From: Schistosoma haematobium
Taxonomy: Eukaryota; Platyhelminthes; Trematoda; Strigeidida; Schistosomatidae
Direction of reading: 5' to 3'
Assembly (NCBI RefSeq): GCF_000699445.3
Contig: NC_067196.1
Coordinates: 78,048,364 to 78,112,363 of the forward strand
Length of the DNA: 64,000 nt
The translations under genes and the position numbers were made by a program. Below the pieces are notes generated by a model that made no database searches, had not been told where the DNA came from, and saw only the letters and a list, made by a program, of their open reading frames with translations. The stretch's first letter is position 1, and each line of letters starts with the position of its first letter. This document shows positions 25,699 to 39,400 of this stretch, one piece after another.

Positions 25699-28600
25699 GT
25701 TAAAGGTCGTAATGAAGATTACTATAGAATGTACATGTCATTTAGAAGAGAAATATATTATCAGTTTGCATTCGAAAACTTTACCATGATTGTGGATATT
25801 TTTAAAAATTTTGTATGACATATTGAAAGAAAGAATAGCTCACAAGTTAGAGTAACAATTAAAGACAATTAAAAACAGTTTAATTTGTACTTAATAACTT
25901 TTTCGGTTTTATTTGCAGTATTTTACTTTTGGTGATGTCATTTTCATGTTGTTTTTTTACAATTCTTATATCATTTCTTAGGAACTTGTTAAAAAAATTC
26001 ATCAATGTTTCTCATATCGTTTCCCTTCTGTTCAACTTGAATTATTTGGTTCTTGCGCTAATGGTTTTGATCTACAGACAAGTGATTTAGATGTTTGTGT
26101 CTTTTTTCCTGTTGGATCAACAGAATGGAATTATTTAAAAGATAAAAATTCAACAAATATGGTAGATATTGTTTATTAATCAGAATGTTTATTTCATTCT
26201 TAGTCTAATTAACTAGTGTTTGTATTTATCCACTACTAAGATTTTAGGCCACAATGTTTATATGTGAGGTTTAGTGAAACCAATCGACTTTTTAATCTGT
26301 TGTAATGTTAACATGTTTCGAATTCGATACTTCATAATTGATAGTAATACATAAGTTAATTGTAAGTTTAGAAGGGAAGGTATTCTACTTTAATGATAAC
26401 TGTTTTTTTTCTATCTTTTGTATGATGTCTTTTTCTTAAAACGTATTTTAAGAGACATTGAAAATTCTTACAGCTGATGTTAGACGTTGAATTATTGCAA
26501 CATCATTCATAATATCATAGTTTCAAGTTTATTTCACCTAATTTAACTTAAATGACCGAGTAGTATTGTTATTCATTACGAAATCAATTAAATTTAAAAT
26601 GTATTTACAAGTTTCATAAGTCTAGACTTGTAATCCATCCGTCCAAGTTACCATGCTTCATTAAAACAACAAGATCAACATCAAATTCATAGTAGTTACT
26701 TCAATGATATTAACATATAGAAATAAAGATTGTATGTAAGGATATGATACAGGGAAAAATAATTGGTATAAAGTATTTTAATCTCATGGTTTAAGGGAAA
26801 TCTAAAAGTGTATACACCTACTCCATTGTGATCGATTCAAAATCAAGTCACCCTGAGTGTCCAGCCATTGTTTACGATAGTCACGCGAACTGCAACCAAG
26901 TAGTCTGCATCTACCAAGATGGCTAAGAACAGAAGTTAATGACTTGAAGGACTGATGATACGTTTTGGTTTGGTCACCACTAACTTTCTTGCAACGTCTC
27001 CAACACTAGTCAGCATTGCGTGGCGTGGTGATCGGTGTTGAGACATATGTAATACGTGGCCCAACCATCTCAGTTATTGAAGATTCACAACCTCATCAAC
27101 TGATTGACCATCAGTCCCTAACACTTACGCCTGTTGTCTCACGTTGAGGACATAGTACATTTATCAAATGACTTTATTGCTCAAGTAAGTATATTGACTC
27201 AAACAGAAAGACATTGAGGTGAGTATTTTAGTATCCCGGCTCAACGAACAGATAATGGTGATCATCTGCTGCAACTGTGTTCAGGTAATCGCTTATTTTT
27301 TAGCAAACACTGATTTTAGACACAAGGACATCGATTAGTGACTCGAACCAAAGGCTCGCGAAAAACAAATGAATTCCTACTAAGTCTCGTGCACTGATAG
27401 ATTCTCGTAAACTCATCTCATCAGGCTGCGAACACGATGAAGAGCGAAAACAAATCAGATCTAGGTTAAACAAAAGTCTGACGAACGACCATGAGTAGTG
27501 GTGGGCAACAAAATCAAAAGAGATGGAAAGGGCAGCGGCTGTAGATAACACCACATAGCTTTTCAGACTAGTAAAAGAAACTGGAATTAAGAAGTCAAGT
27601 GTAAGTGAGACGATCTCGGCAAAAGACGACACTTTTATCTGTTCTCAGTCCAGACGTTTAGAACGATGGGAGGAACACTTTAGAGAACAGTTTAGCTGGC
27701 ATTCAGCTGCTCTACAAATACCCATCATTCTCAAACAGCCTGAATGGCACACTGAAGTGGGTCCTCCGACTCTAGTTGAAGTTCAGAAAGCTATAGCTAA
27801 TCTGAAACGTGGAAGAGCAGCTGATCCAGATGGATCAGCCCCAGAAGTATTTAGGGATGGTGGTCTAGTTTTAGCGATTAGGTTGACTAATATTTTAGCT
27901 AAACTCTGGCAGTTGGACGTAATCCAATGTGACTGGTCGCAATCACTGATTGTCCCAACATATAAGAAGGGGTCAAAATCATCCTGTGATCACCATAGAG
28001 GAATTAGTTTGACTAACATAGCATCTAACATACTAACCTCAATAATTGTCGGATGTTTAACAAAGACTCGAGAACTTCAAACATGAGAAAATCGGGCTTC
28101 CGACAATGATGGTCTTTCTTGACTCAAAAGCAGCATTTGACTCCGTATACCGAGAGGTTCTGTGGCAGTGTCTGTCACTACAGGGTGTACCTCAGAAGTA
28201 CATAAACCTTGTGAAGGCTCTTTACTCGAACACTACTAGTCGAGTCAGAGCTTCTGGCGAACTGTCATCTGATTTTCCGACCTCAAATGGTGTCCGTCAA
28301 GGCTGTCCACTTTCTCCATCTTTCTTTAACTCTATCAAAGGCCTACTGATGGAAATAACGATGTCGTCGACTGAAGTTTCGGGCATTGATCTCTTTTCAT
28401 GAGGTCCACTTATCGACTTAGAATACGCAGACGATATCGTGTTGTTTGGTGAAAACGCTGATAAAATGCAGTGTTTTGGTAGCACTGAGCAACAAAGCCA
28501 GGATGGTAGGGATGTTTTTCTCCCCTTCTAAATAAGATAGTGGTTGGATGTAGTCAACAGGAAACTGTGAACCCGTGTTTCGTGCTACTTGGCACTTGTC

Positions 28601-30413
28601 AGCAAAGTATACCTGTAATCTTGAGGGAACTGGTGCTTTTTGACGGGTTCGATCCCGTGTCACTCAACTTCACAGTCAGAGACGTTACCACTAGGCTATC
28701 CGGGCCGCGACTGACCTACTGTAGGGCTGAGATGTAATCGAGTTTGATTGATCACTGGGTGGTGATCAATGTCATGTGTGTCAAGTCCTTCGTAGTGCAG
28801 ATCAAAAGCTATTGACCCTAGGTTGAGTGACGTCTGTAGGTGCTGCCTCGATGTCCAGCGTATTGAATGGATCTGGCGTATTCAAGAGTTCCTCACAGTA
28901 CTTTATGCACCTATTTCTCTGTTCTTGAATCTCGGTGATTGGTCTGCCTTCTTTATTCTTGACTAATCTCTCTAGTTTACTATATTTCTCTACTTATTTC
29001 TTCGTTCTGTCATATAGTTGTCTTATATTTCTTTCTGTTGCAGCTTTTTCCACTGTCAATTTTAGGTCTTCCACGTATTTCTAAATGTTAGCTCTAATGC
29101 TCCTTGTTACTTGCTTGTTTTCTTCAATATATTCAGCTTGTGCCTTGACGTTTTGTGTTCCTGTACGGCTTTTGTTAATTGCTGTCTTCTTTTTCTTCCT
29201 TTTTTGGATCTCGTCCAGTGTTTTCATAAGGATCCGTTCCTTATGATGATGCTTGTTGAGGTCCAGAACCTCTTGACACGTTGAAGTTCTAGCTTCTGGG
29301 ATCTATTTCTAATTGTCCTTTGTAGTAGTTTGTTTTTCTTTGAGTAAATCTCGTAAGGGTCGGAATCTCTTGTTAATAGTTATCTTGAATTCGTTGAATT
29401 TGTTAGTATCTTGAAGGAAGGCTGTATTGAACCTTTGTAATGCTGTTTCCCCAATGTTCCAGTGCTCCTTGAGCTTCGGTTTCATCTTGATAGCCATCAG
29501 GTAGATGGTGATCTGAAGCTACATCAGCTCCTCTCCTACTTCTCATGTCTTCCTTCGACCTTCTAAGTTTATTAGTGATGCAAATGTGATCGATCTATCA
29601 TTTGCTAATACCCTGCGTCTAACCTTACTATTAACTTACCCAGTGATCCCAGCAGATATGAGCGATATTCCTAAGACATCTGTGATCAAATACTAGTAGC
29701 TTACGAGTATCATCTATCCGTAATTACCACGTTTCATAGCTGAAAATTAGAACAGAACGAACTGCTGCTCAGTTATACTCGTCCCCTAATTGATAAATGA
29801 ATATCTCGCCTTCGTCATAGTTGACGTCAGTTGACAAAAACCAAACGAGCTTTTTGAATCCATGCAGATAATTTAGGATTTATAACATGATCTATAAATA
29901 TATCCTCTGAAAACAATTCGTTTTTTGTTGTTGATCTGTGTCATAGTTACTAGTTAATTTAAGAATATATAGTAGTTGGTTAAATGTTAACCTTCATTTT
30001 TTTAAAATTAACTCAGCATATTTATATAAAATAATCGAATGATACAAAATTTCAAATATTTTACTCATTATAATATTTTTTCACTAATTTTAAAATTAAA
30101 CTAACCATTTTTCAATTGATTTTCCATTACTAATAAATCATTCTATCATGTTATGCTTCGTTTTACACATAATTGATTGATTTCTTTTTTGTTATTGACA
30201 TCTGTTTCAATTTTTTTTTGTTTTGTTTTAGTTAATTCGAAAATTCAAAAAACAATTATCTTATTGTAGAAATCGATTAAATATTACTCATATTCAACCG
30301 ATTCTCACAGCTCGTGTTCCAATATTGAAAGTGTCTTTTAGCAATTCATTTGAAGCAGACATAAGTTTTTCAAATTACCTGGTAATTATCTTTTAATGAC
30401 GACTGTTGAACAC

Positions 30414-30492
<79 letters not shown>

Positions 30493-33400
30493 CCAGTGTC
30501 TCTGTGTTATCTACTAACGATATCTGAAAGAATTATTCGACTTAAAATGGACATATTTAGTTATTTTGATCTTTTTGAACCAACTTTTTAAAGAGCGACT
30601 AATGAAACGAACACTCCTTATACGATGAAGATTAACAGTTTAGATTTATGGGAATTTGTCACTATGTGATCAGTCTTAACTTTAATAAGCATGTCTTACT
30701 ATTTAGGACGTGTAGTCAAGTGTATATGAGATATTCCAGCCACCTCAAAACATATTTTAATGGACGTAGCTTTTTGATCCTGTCGATACCTATAGGTACT
30801 TTTATGTAGCAAATCCATCAGCCGTAAGTAGTAATACCATGGAAATATCTATATTTGAATAGGAGATCCGAGTTAACTTTTGCGCATTATTTATCTTAAA
30901 CTTTTAATAAATGTGGTAACCGTTCCTTAGATATGGAACCTAAGCTGTTCTTTTTTTGAAATGGGTTATGTGTAGCACTTAGATTTATGAATTGGGAATA
31001 GAACATTATGATCAATGGCAATAAGTTCTTTTTCAGAATTTTCTTTGTACTGTCCGACTTTAGACAGTTTTCTCCTGAGGTTGATCAACATCAACTCCTT
31101 TTCTATTTTGAACTATTTCTTGAAAATTTCAACTTCATGGTCTAGGTCCAGACAGTATCACTCGTCGGTTTATTCACAGTACAACAAAAATGTATTCATC
31201 CTCAGTCCTCTTTGTCTTAGTTTGTTTCTGTATATTCATTTTCTTTTCGCAATCATTCTCACAGTTTGACATATCTTTTTAACTCTGCTTCCAACATTAA
31301 ATTGACTTGTTGAATCGGTTGGGTAAACTGTATTCAAAACTATAGCATCGTAAAACATATTCATTTATAGTGTTTTTATGATATATGTGATCCAATGTGG
31401 CTACCCGATTATCTTTTTCTGTCTTATGCAATGAATCAGTTTAGTTCAATTTTCTATCTGTGAATTCAGCAGTTAGTTTTCGTGAGTTTATAAATGTAAC
31501 GTTAGGTTGGATTAGGCTTTAGAGCGAAAAGCTGACTTTTTGACTAGATCTCATCACAGTCAACTTTGCGTTGTTCTGCCAAATGATTGCTAAGAAAGAA
31601 ACAGTGGGACACTAAAATCTGTTCGTAGTTTCCTGTCATACACTTTTTGACTGCAGTTTATATGAAGTCGATAGTGAATTTCACTAAACACTTAACCTAT
31701 AGATGTAATAAGTGGACTTCTTTGGACAAGTAGGAAGGATTAAATCCAACAAATAAACTTTTTGTCGTTACCTTCACAGTCCTGCGTCAACCCTTTTAAT
31801 GCATCAATATAATTTATCGAATTTTTTTTCGTGAAATTCTTAGTGTTATGCCATAAAGCTTTGATCTATTTAATAAAAGATTAGAAACAATGTACAAGTA
31901 CTGAGTTTGTGACTTTTAACTATTGTTCGGAAAATATTAGTCATTCTTGCTATTATAAAACTAAACAGCGAAACATTGTACTTGTCAGATTACGTAATTA
32001 ATGCCATTTAGTTTTCTGTTTATTCTATATTTTCTTATCTAAACATTTGTAGGCTCTTTCAAATACACGAATGCTTGCATTTTACACCAAAGTTGAGCCA
32101 AAACTTCGTACTCTAGGAATTGCTTTAAAAACTGTCACAAAGGTAATACATTTTTATATTTTTCTAAATGTCGACCTGTTATTATACAACTGTTTGTTCC
32201 TATTACCATAGTTTAATTAAAGTATTTCACTTTACTACAATAAATAAATGCTTTTTCATGGTTAGAGTTTTCTCAGCAATGTTTGCTTTCTACAGAATGA
32301 AGTTGTTAACCTCTTACAAAAATCCTGCTTTTTATTCGGGTGTAGGACCGAAAGTAACCTTAGAAAGGCTCCAGGCAGAACTATCCTAGTATAATCGTGA
32401 AAGTGTATAACTTTCTAGGTTGTTAGCTGTTATTTAAAACAAAGTTTTTAGACTTTTCTATCTGTTTATTAAAAGTCGGCGATTGTTTTACGATAACAGT
32501 CATTTTCATAAGTATCATTACCGAGGTTTGACTTGATAATTTCGAATTAATTGAGCATTGGTTAAATTGTTATAAATAAATTAATATGTTTTCAGAAATA
32601 CTCAGAAGGAAAACTACAATGCATTTAAATTTGTTTGTAATGAAATTTCCGACGTAATGTAAAATACTAATTTATTTACCCTTTTCTTATCTTTGATTGA
32701 TTACTCTGTAGAATTTTTTTAATTAAATAATCTCAAAGTTAACTTTTGGGGATTGTTCACCAACCAATATTTCTTTTTTTTCTTGCTTTTTCATAGATAA
32801 CAAAAATTGGGAGAGCAGCTGCCGGTGGTATTTCTTCTTATGCTTGGATCATTATGCTAATCCACTATCTTCAACAAATTGATCAACTCCCTGTTTTACA
32901 AGAAGTAAAAACAATAACCTGTATATATATCCCTTGATCAACTTTAAATCACTTTTAAAAGAATAATGTTTGATTTTCAAAAAAACTTGACATATTATTG
33001 AGTGTTCACAAAAGAAAATCTTCAGCTAGACTGTATTTTGTCTTCTTTCATTTTTCCTTCCTGATTTAGCTCTATGAAGGATCAACAAAACCAACTAATC
33101 TTGTCAACGGTTGGAATGTCTGGTATCAAAATGATTTATCCGTTATAGTAAGTATAACCAGTTCTTATTAATTATCAAGAACTTATTTATTTATTATTCA
33201 GGGTCCTGCCAGTCTTGTAGAAGTACTTTGCACTTCAAAGGTGCAAAGCACATAATATACCTACGGACACTGATTGCTAACGGATTAAGTGAGAATTGCA
33301 TGGTTTGGGCATTATCGCACAGTAAGACAATATCATCCGCATACTTAAGGTCGAGAAGTCTTTCTCCAGGCAACAGATCCACACCGCCATTACCTACATC

Positions 33401-36400
33401 CATCAGAGCTGTTTCCAGAATATCATCGATGGCAAAGTTGAAGAGAAATGGCGAGATTGGGCAACCCTGCCTAACCCCACTGCTTGAATGGAACAGTGAA
33501 GAGAGGTGGTTGTATGCTCTCACTCTGCCTGAGGTGTTTGCACATAGGGCCTTTAGGATGTTAATAAACTTCTCAGGCACATTCTTCTTCAATAGACAAT
33601 CCCATAGAACACTCCTATCCAACGAATCGAAGGCAGCCCTGATGTCAAGAAACACTACGATTGTTGGTCTGTGACAAGTGTGACGGTGTTCTAACATTTG
33701 ACGGAGGGTGAACATATAATCAATACATCCTCGACCAGAGTGAAAGCTATTCTCCTCCTCATTAGTCAAACTTTCTTGAGTTGTGAACAACCTACGAAGT
33801 ACGACAGAAGCCCATAGCTTGGATGCAATCGGAAGTAAGCTTATCTCCCGATAGTTGTTACAGGAACGACGTGAACCCTTTTTAGAGATAGAAACAACTA
33901 TCGACCTATTCCATGATGTTGGAACACTCTCTAGCTCCCAGACCTTTGTAAACAACGTATTCATTTCCTTAACCAGAAAGTCACCACCATCTTTAAAAAG
34001 AGCCGGAGGTAAGTCATCTAGGCCTGGTGACTTGTAGCGCTTCAAGAATTGGAGTTCCTTGTGGACTTTCGCCTCATTAGGTGGATCAGTCGTCACTGGC
34101 CATGGAGGGCAGGACATTGTGACCGATGTTGTCGGAGCAGCAGGCCAGTTGAACTGCCTCTCGAAAAGTTTTGTTCATCGTCCAAGACGTCTGTTTGTTT
34201 CATTGATTGGCATCTCATCATCTTTACAGGTTGTTTCACTGACACTAGACTTCTTGCTGTCAGTGACCCGAATGAGTTGAAAAAGTTTCCGGCAGTTATC
34301 AGATGCAGCTGCTGTTTCCAGCTCATCGGCACGCTCCGATCACCAGGTTTCTCGGTCATTGCGCAAGCTTTTTTTCAACTTTTGTGGTTGCTTGTAGCAT
34401 TCCAAAAACAGTGATGTTTAAAACTTTAACGGACTTTAGAAAGAGGGGATTCGAAAAATAGGTTTTAAAGCGGTTCATTCCTATAGCTGATATGATCTTC
34501 ATGTTTTCCAGGTCATTGATGTTGTCGACGAGACTATATTAATCGTATTTCTTAACATCATATCGGAATTTTTATTTCGTTGATTGATACTTTTGTGAAC
34601 ATTATTTAGATATGTTGGAAATGGTAATGAAAGGCATTGAGGTTTATCTGCCAAGTGTTGTTTTGAGAGATTTAGGAAAAATTGTGTTAACTCATGCGGT
34701 AACGTCCAGTCGTTTACAAAGTAAACATTTACTTACTTTATTTTATTTCTAAACTAGCAAGTGTAACTTCTGTATCTCTAGTATAAAGCTGTTTAAGATA
34801 GGTTTCACATATTTAAATACATTGTATGCCGTGTTTAACAAAGTCTATTTAACTATATACACATTTCTTCTTCCCTTAATTAAGAAAGTATTGATGATTA
34901 GAAAGTACTGGAGAGCTGTTCCGTTTTATTATAGGACTCCGCAACAGTGTGATTACACTGTTCCATCGTTTGTGGTCGAACTCGAAGTCACCCGGAGTAG
35001 ACCGACGGGTTTCAATGAGTTGTAAGGAACCCGAAGAAGCCCATTGCTTGCTGGCGGGATTTTTCGCGAAGCTGCAGGCAGTTGTACCAATGCTCACCTA
35101 TACTTTTCAGTGGGATGGTAGCTAGCCTTGGACCTAGCTCGACCTGATAATTACTTACATCAATCTGTTTAGTACGATGAATTTGTTGACCACTGAAACG
35201 TAAAGTAAGATTGGCGCAAAGAAGGGCACAATCAGAGTCCAGTTAGGCACTCCAAAACGAAAGGCAGTCTTGTACACAACCACACCACATCAATGTTAGT
35301 CCAGGTTTGAGATGCAGAGAGAAGCCTGGTAACCCAACTTTGATGACTGTGCCGGTATTTAGTGCTAGGCAGAAATAGGTTTTACTCTCCGCAGAGTTGC
35401 AGTAGACGGTTACCGTTATACGACCTGCAACCAATCGGCTACCTTAACGACTCTCTTCTGTGCCTAGACATCCGACCTGAGTATTGAAGTCCCCGGCTGG
35501 TACTACAATGTCTGTCGAACTCACTTTCTGTGGAAGAACAGTTAACTAATTATAAAGCTCATCTTTGATCTCATCCCTGATGAAGTCTGTCGTAGCGTAT
35601 GTGGAGATGCTGGAAAGACGTCGTTTCTCGTACCAATTTCTTCATATTTTGATGGAACTTTTTAATCAGGCAGCATATAACCAACTGTTGTTGGGGATCC
35701 AATCGATTAGTTCTGCCTCGTCTCTAAAGCTTGTGCGACAGCGTCTGCAAAACCAGCCGAAGATGCCACAGGGTCCTCGGATAAATGCACGTGAAACAAG
35801 ATTTTTGAAGTGACAGATGGAGAACGAATCTCTATTACTTCACTAAAGTCTTGAATACAGGTCTCTGATAGATAACATACATCGATGTTATGACTTTCTA
35901 AAGATATAGTCAATCCTATCTGTTGTCCGATCTGTCTTAGTGTGCGAGCTTTAAAGGAGGACAGTTTGAATGGTGTACGTGGTTTCAGAAACAATGTTTC
36001 AGTATTCGTAGTTGATGATAGCATTCAAATTTCGACCATTCAGTGACTTGAGATCGTTTAGATGGGACAGGGTTATCACCATAGACGAGCTGCTGTATAA
36101 GTTGAAAAATAAGGATATGCATAGTGAGAATAGAAGAGAGTAGATAAGTGATGTATATCAAAGAAATAAAAATGAATATTGTCAAATGGATGTGAGTTTC
36201 GTGAATTTTAATTGGAGCAAGAACAGTATTTCTAGTAATTTCAGCTTATTTGTATGACGGCTGCGATACTGCTCGGGTGCCCAGACCGAAGAAGGTGGCT
36301 TTCTTTGAGGGGCATACTCGGAGCCTTTGATATAAAGGTCTAATTGACAAGGCAGTGGGGCAACGCAATGAGATGCAGTCTCATGGTAGCCGGTGACCCA

Positions 36401-39400
36401 CGAATGGTTCATACGCCATTTGTTCCCGCAGGATACTGGAGCCCTTGTGCACCATTGGTTTGGAATCAGGGTTTTCCAAACTCCCCCCCTAGGTGGATCC
36501 TCCGTATCCGTATATATATTAATCAATTATCAGCCACATGGTCTAAATGAGATTAATTAAAATGAATAAATCCTTGTAATACTGATTTTTCGAAAAATGT
36601 TTTGACAGAATGCGACAGGAGATAAACTCCACATTGCCAAGTCATCTACGTGTATCATAGTCAGTAACTAAAGTTTTTTTTAAATAAATAATTTATTTGT
36701 GATATCCCAATGAGTAGAAAATCCAATTTTTATGCTCATTGGGATATTAAAAATACATTATTTATTTATGACAATCTACCTAATGCTCAATTTATTCGTG
36801 ATTGTCAAGCTAAACCTTGGTAATGATACCTATAAAGTTGTTATTGTTTATTTGGTCACTCAGTTTCTGATAGTTTGGAATAATTTTTATCATGGAGTGA
36901 ATTGGAGGTATGACTTTTTCTATGTTGTAATTTTTCTCCCATCATGAATGACTGAGCTACACATGACACTTTCGTAGCATAATGGAGTGGTATTTTCATT
37001 TTAGAAAACTTAAAATTTTTTGTGTAAGCCTGCAAAACAACAAATGATGAAAACCACTCTCCATTATGGTTGAAGATAATATAAACAATAATTATTGCTT
37101 CATTTTGGTTGGTCGCCAAGTGCACGGTCGGAATGGCGAATGAGAGTGGAGTTTATTCTCACCCCAACAAAATGATTCATTCCAAATACAGTTGATTTAA
37201 TCAAGTATAAAAATTTCAGATGATACATTTACGCAAATTAAGTTTATGTAATCATTTATATACAGTGCCAGCTCTCATATTTTATTTTTATATCTATTGG
37301 CTTCAAATCCATCTAATTTTCATGCTTTAATCTAACTCATTTACCTAGTCAAACATTATGGACTGAGTTATTCTTTAAGCATGATGGTTTCCCTTTTCAC
37401 CTGAACCACAAAATCGATGAAGCTAGATTTTAATCTATAAACTTATGCTCTAAGTTTAAGTTTACTTGTTTCAAATGAGTAAAAGTGTTTAATACTGGTT
37501 TACACTAGATAAAATTCGAATTATGTTGAAATATATCAAGTTGATAGAATTCCATGAGTAAACAGTTACTTAGTTTTAAAAACGATTTCTTTCGTTCCAG
37601 ATCTCCTTATCGTTTATACCTATCATTAATTGGAACCTTACAACCTATTAAATTGAGCTAAATAACTTTGTATCACTAAACTTTCCACTAATTTCACATT
37701 ATTCTATTTATCTTTTAAATTGTAACGAATTCGTGCTCTTATTATATGTACTAAAGTTTTCTTATTCCTCCCTATATGTATATGTTTATACGCATTAGAA
37801 TCGTTTATGGAAACCAGCTAATCCATTCCAATCAGTCGGAGAAATGTGGTTGGGATTTCTACGTTATTATCTGTTCGAGTTCAATCGTGATAAATATGTT
37901 GTAACTATCAGACAAAAGAATTTGTTAATACGATTTGTGAAAATGTGGAGATCATTATTCGCTATTGAAGGTGAGTCGACCATATATATATATCACGATA
38001 TTATTGGATAATTTTTAAAATCCTTAATCACAAAGCCTGAGTAGAAATTTCTATCCATCTTTAAGTGATCATTCGAAGCACTTCGAAAATTCACTACGTC
38101 TTTTATTGATGCTCACAGTATGAACACACACACCACTTGATCATCACTTTTCTTCGCCTATGTTTTCACTATAGGAATTTCCATCCAGAATAAATTATCT
38201 CTGTACTTTCAAGGTATTTCTTCTAGTGTTTCGATTTCAGATAGAAAATGATTGTGTATACACTCGAACATCGTACTGAATTTTTGTTTTTCGTTACATA
38301 GCATGAATATTTTGAGTATAGTTGAACGGTGTACATTAAATTACTTAACTATATTTCAAGATGGAGGTGAATAATTTGTAAGTTCGCGTGAATTCTTATA
38401 TACTTTAGGTTATTAGTTACGTAACAGTGCCAAAATATCATACGTTTACACAATTGAAAAGACCAAGTAGTCTGCATCTACCAAGATGGCTAAGAACAGA
38501 AGTTAATGACTTGAAGAACTGATGTTACGTTTTGGTTTGGTCACCACTAACTTTCTTGCAACCGTCTTCAACACTAGTCAGCATTACGTGGCGTGGTGAT
38601 CGGTGTTCAGACATACGTAACACGTGGCCCAACCATCTCAGTTATTGAAGATTCACAACCTCATCAACTAATTGACCATCATTCCCTAATAACCTCCGTC
38701 TAACCTTACTATTACTTACCCAGTGATCCCAGCAGATGCGAGCAATATTCCTAAGAGATCTGTGATCAAATCCTAGTAGCTTACGAGTATCTTCTATCGT
38801 TGATTGCCACGTTTCGCAGCCGTAAAGTAGAACAGAACGAACTACTGCTCAGTATACTCGTTCCCTAACTGATCGATGAATATTTCGCCTTCGTCATAGT
38901 TGACGTACGTTGGTAAAAGCCAAACGAGCTTTTCGAATCTGTGCTGAGATTTCTTCAAACAACAACCTATCAGGGCTGATCAGACTTCCAAGATAAGTGA
39001 AGTTGTCAGTGCGTTCAACTACTTCACTTTATATCCTTAGTTCAGATGTTGACGCAGACCACTCCTCGAGCAACAACTTGCACTTAGAGGGGGAGAAACG
39101 CATGTCATACATCTTGGCGTTGTTGCTCAGTGCTACCAAAACACTGCATTTTATCAGCGTTTTTTCACTAAACAGGACTATGACATCTGCATATTCTAAG
39201 TCGATAAGTGGACCTCATGAAAAGAGATCAATGCCCGAAACTTCAGTCGACGACATCGTTATTTCCATCAGTAGGCCTTTGATAGAGTTAAAGAAAGATG
39301 GAGAAAGTGGACAGCCTTGACGGACACCATTTGAGGTCGGAAAATCAGATGACAGTTCGCCAGAAGCTCTGACTCGACTAGTAGTGTTCGAGTAAAGAGC

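Larger units (their letters stand above)
33186..36060 (-). mobile_element. non-LTR retrotransposon copy E, degenerate except RT core
   Basis: On the - strand an endonuclease start (ARTLRQIGQQIGL, IDVCYLSETCIQD at about 35850-35960), then the GDFN motif (VPAGDFNTQVG at about 35480-35515), then an intact RT frame at 33194-34117. The order endonuclease-RT matches copies A and D but the sequence is clearly diverged. The middle part is full of stops and includes the short repeat at 34880-34975. It lies in the large intron 33148-37798. Confidence 0.8.

Noticed and set aside
25624..25818. 64-codon Tyr-Ile repeat frame
   Set aside because: It is the AT microsatellite read in frame, within an inverted duplicate of intron sequence.
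30406..30591. Poly-Ile open frame
   Set aside because: ATT microsatellite in an intron.
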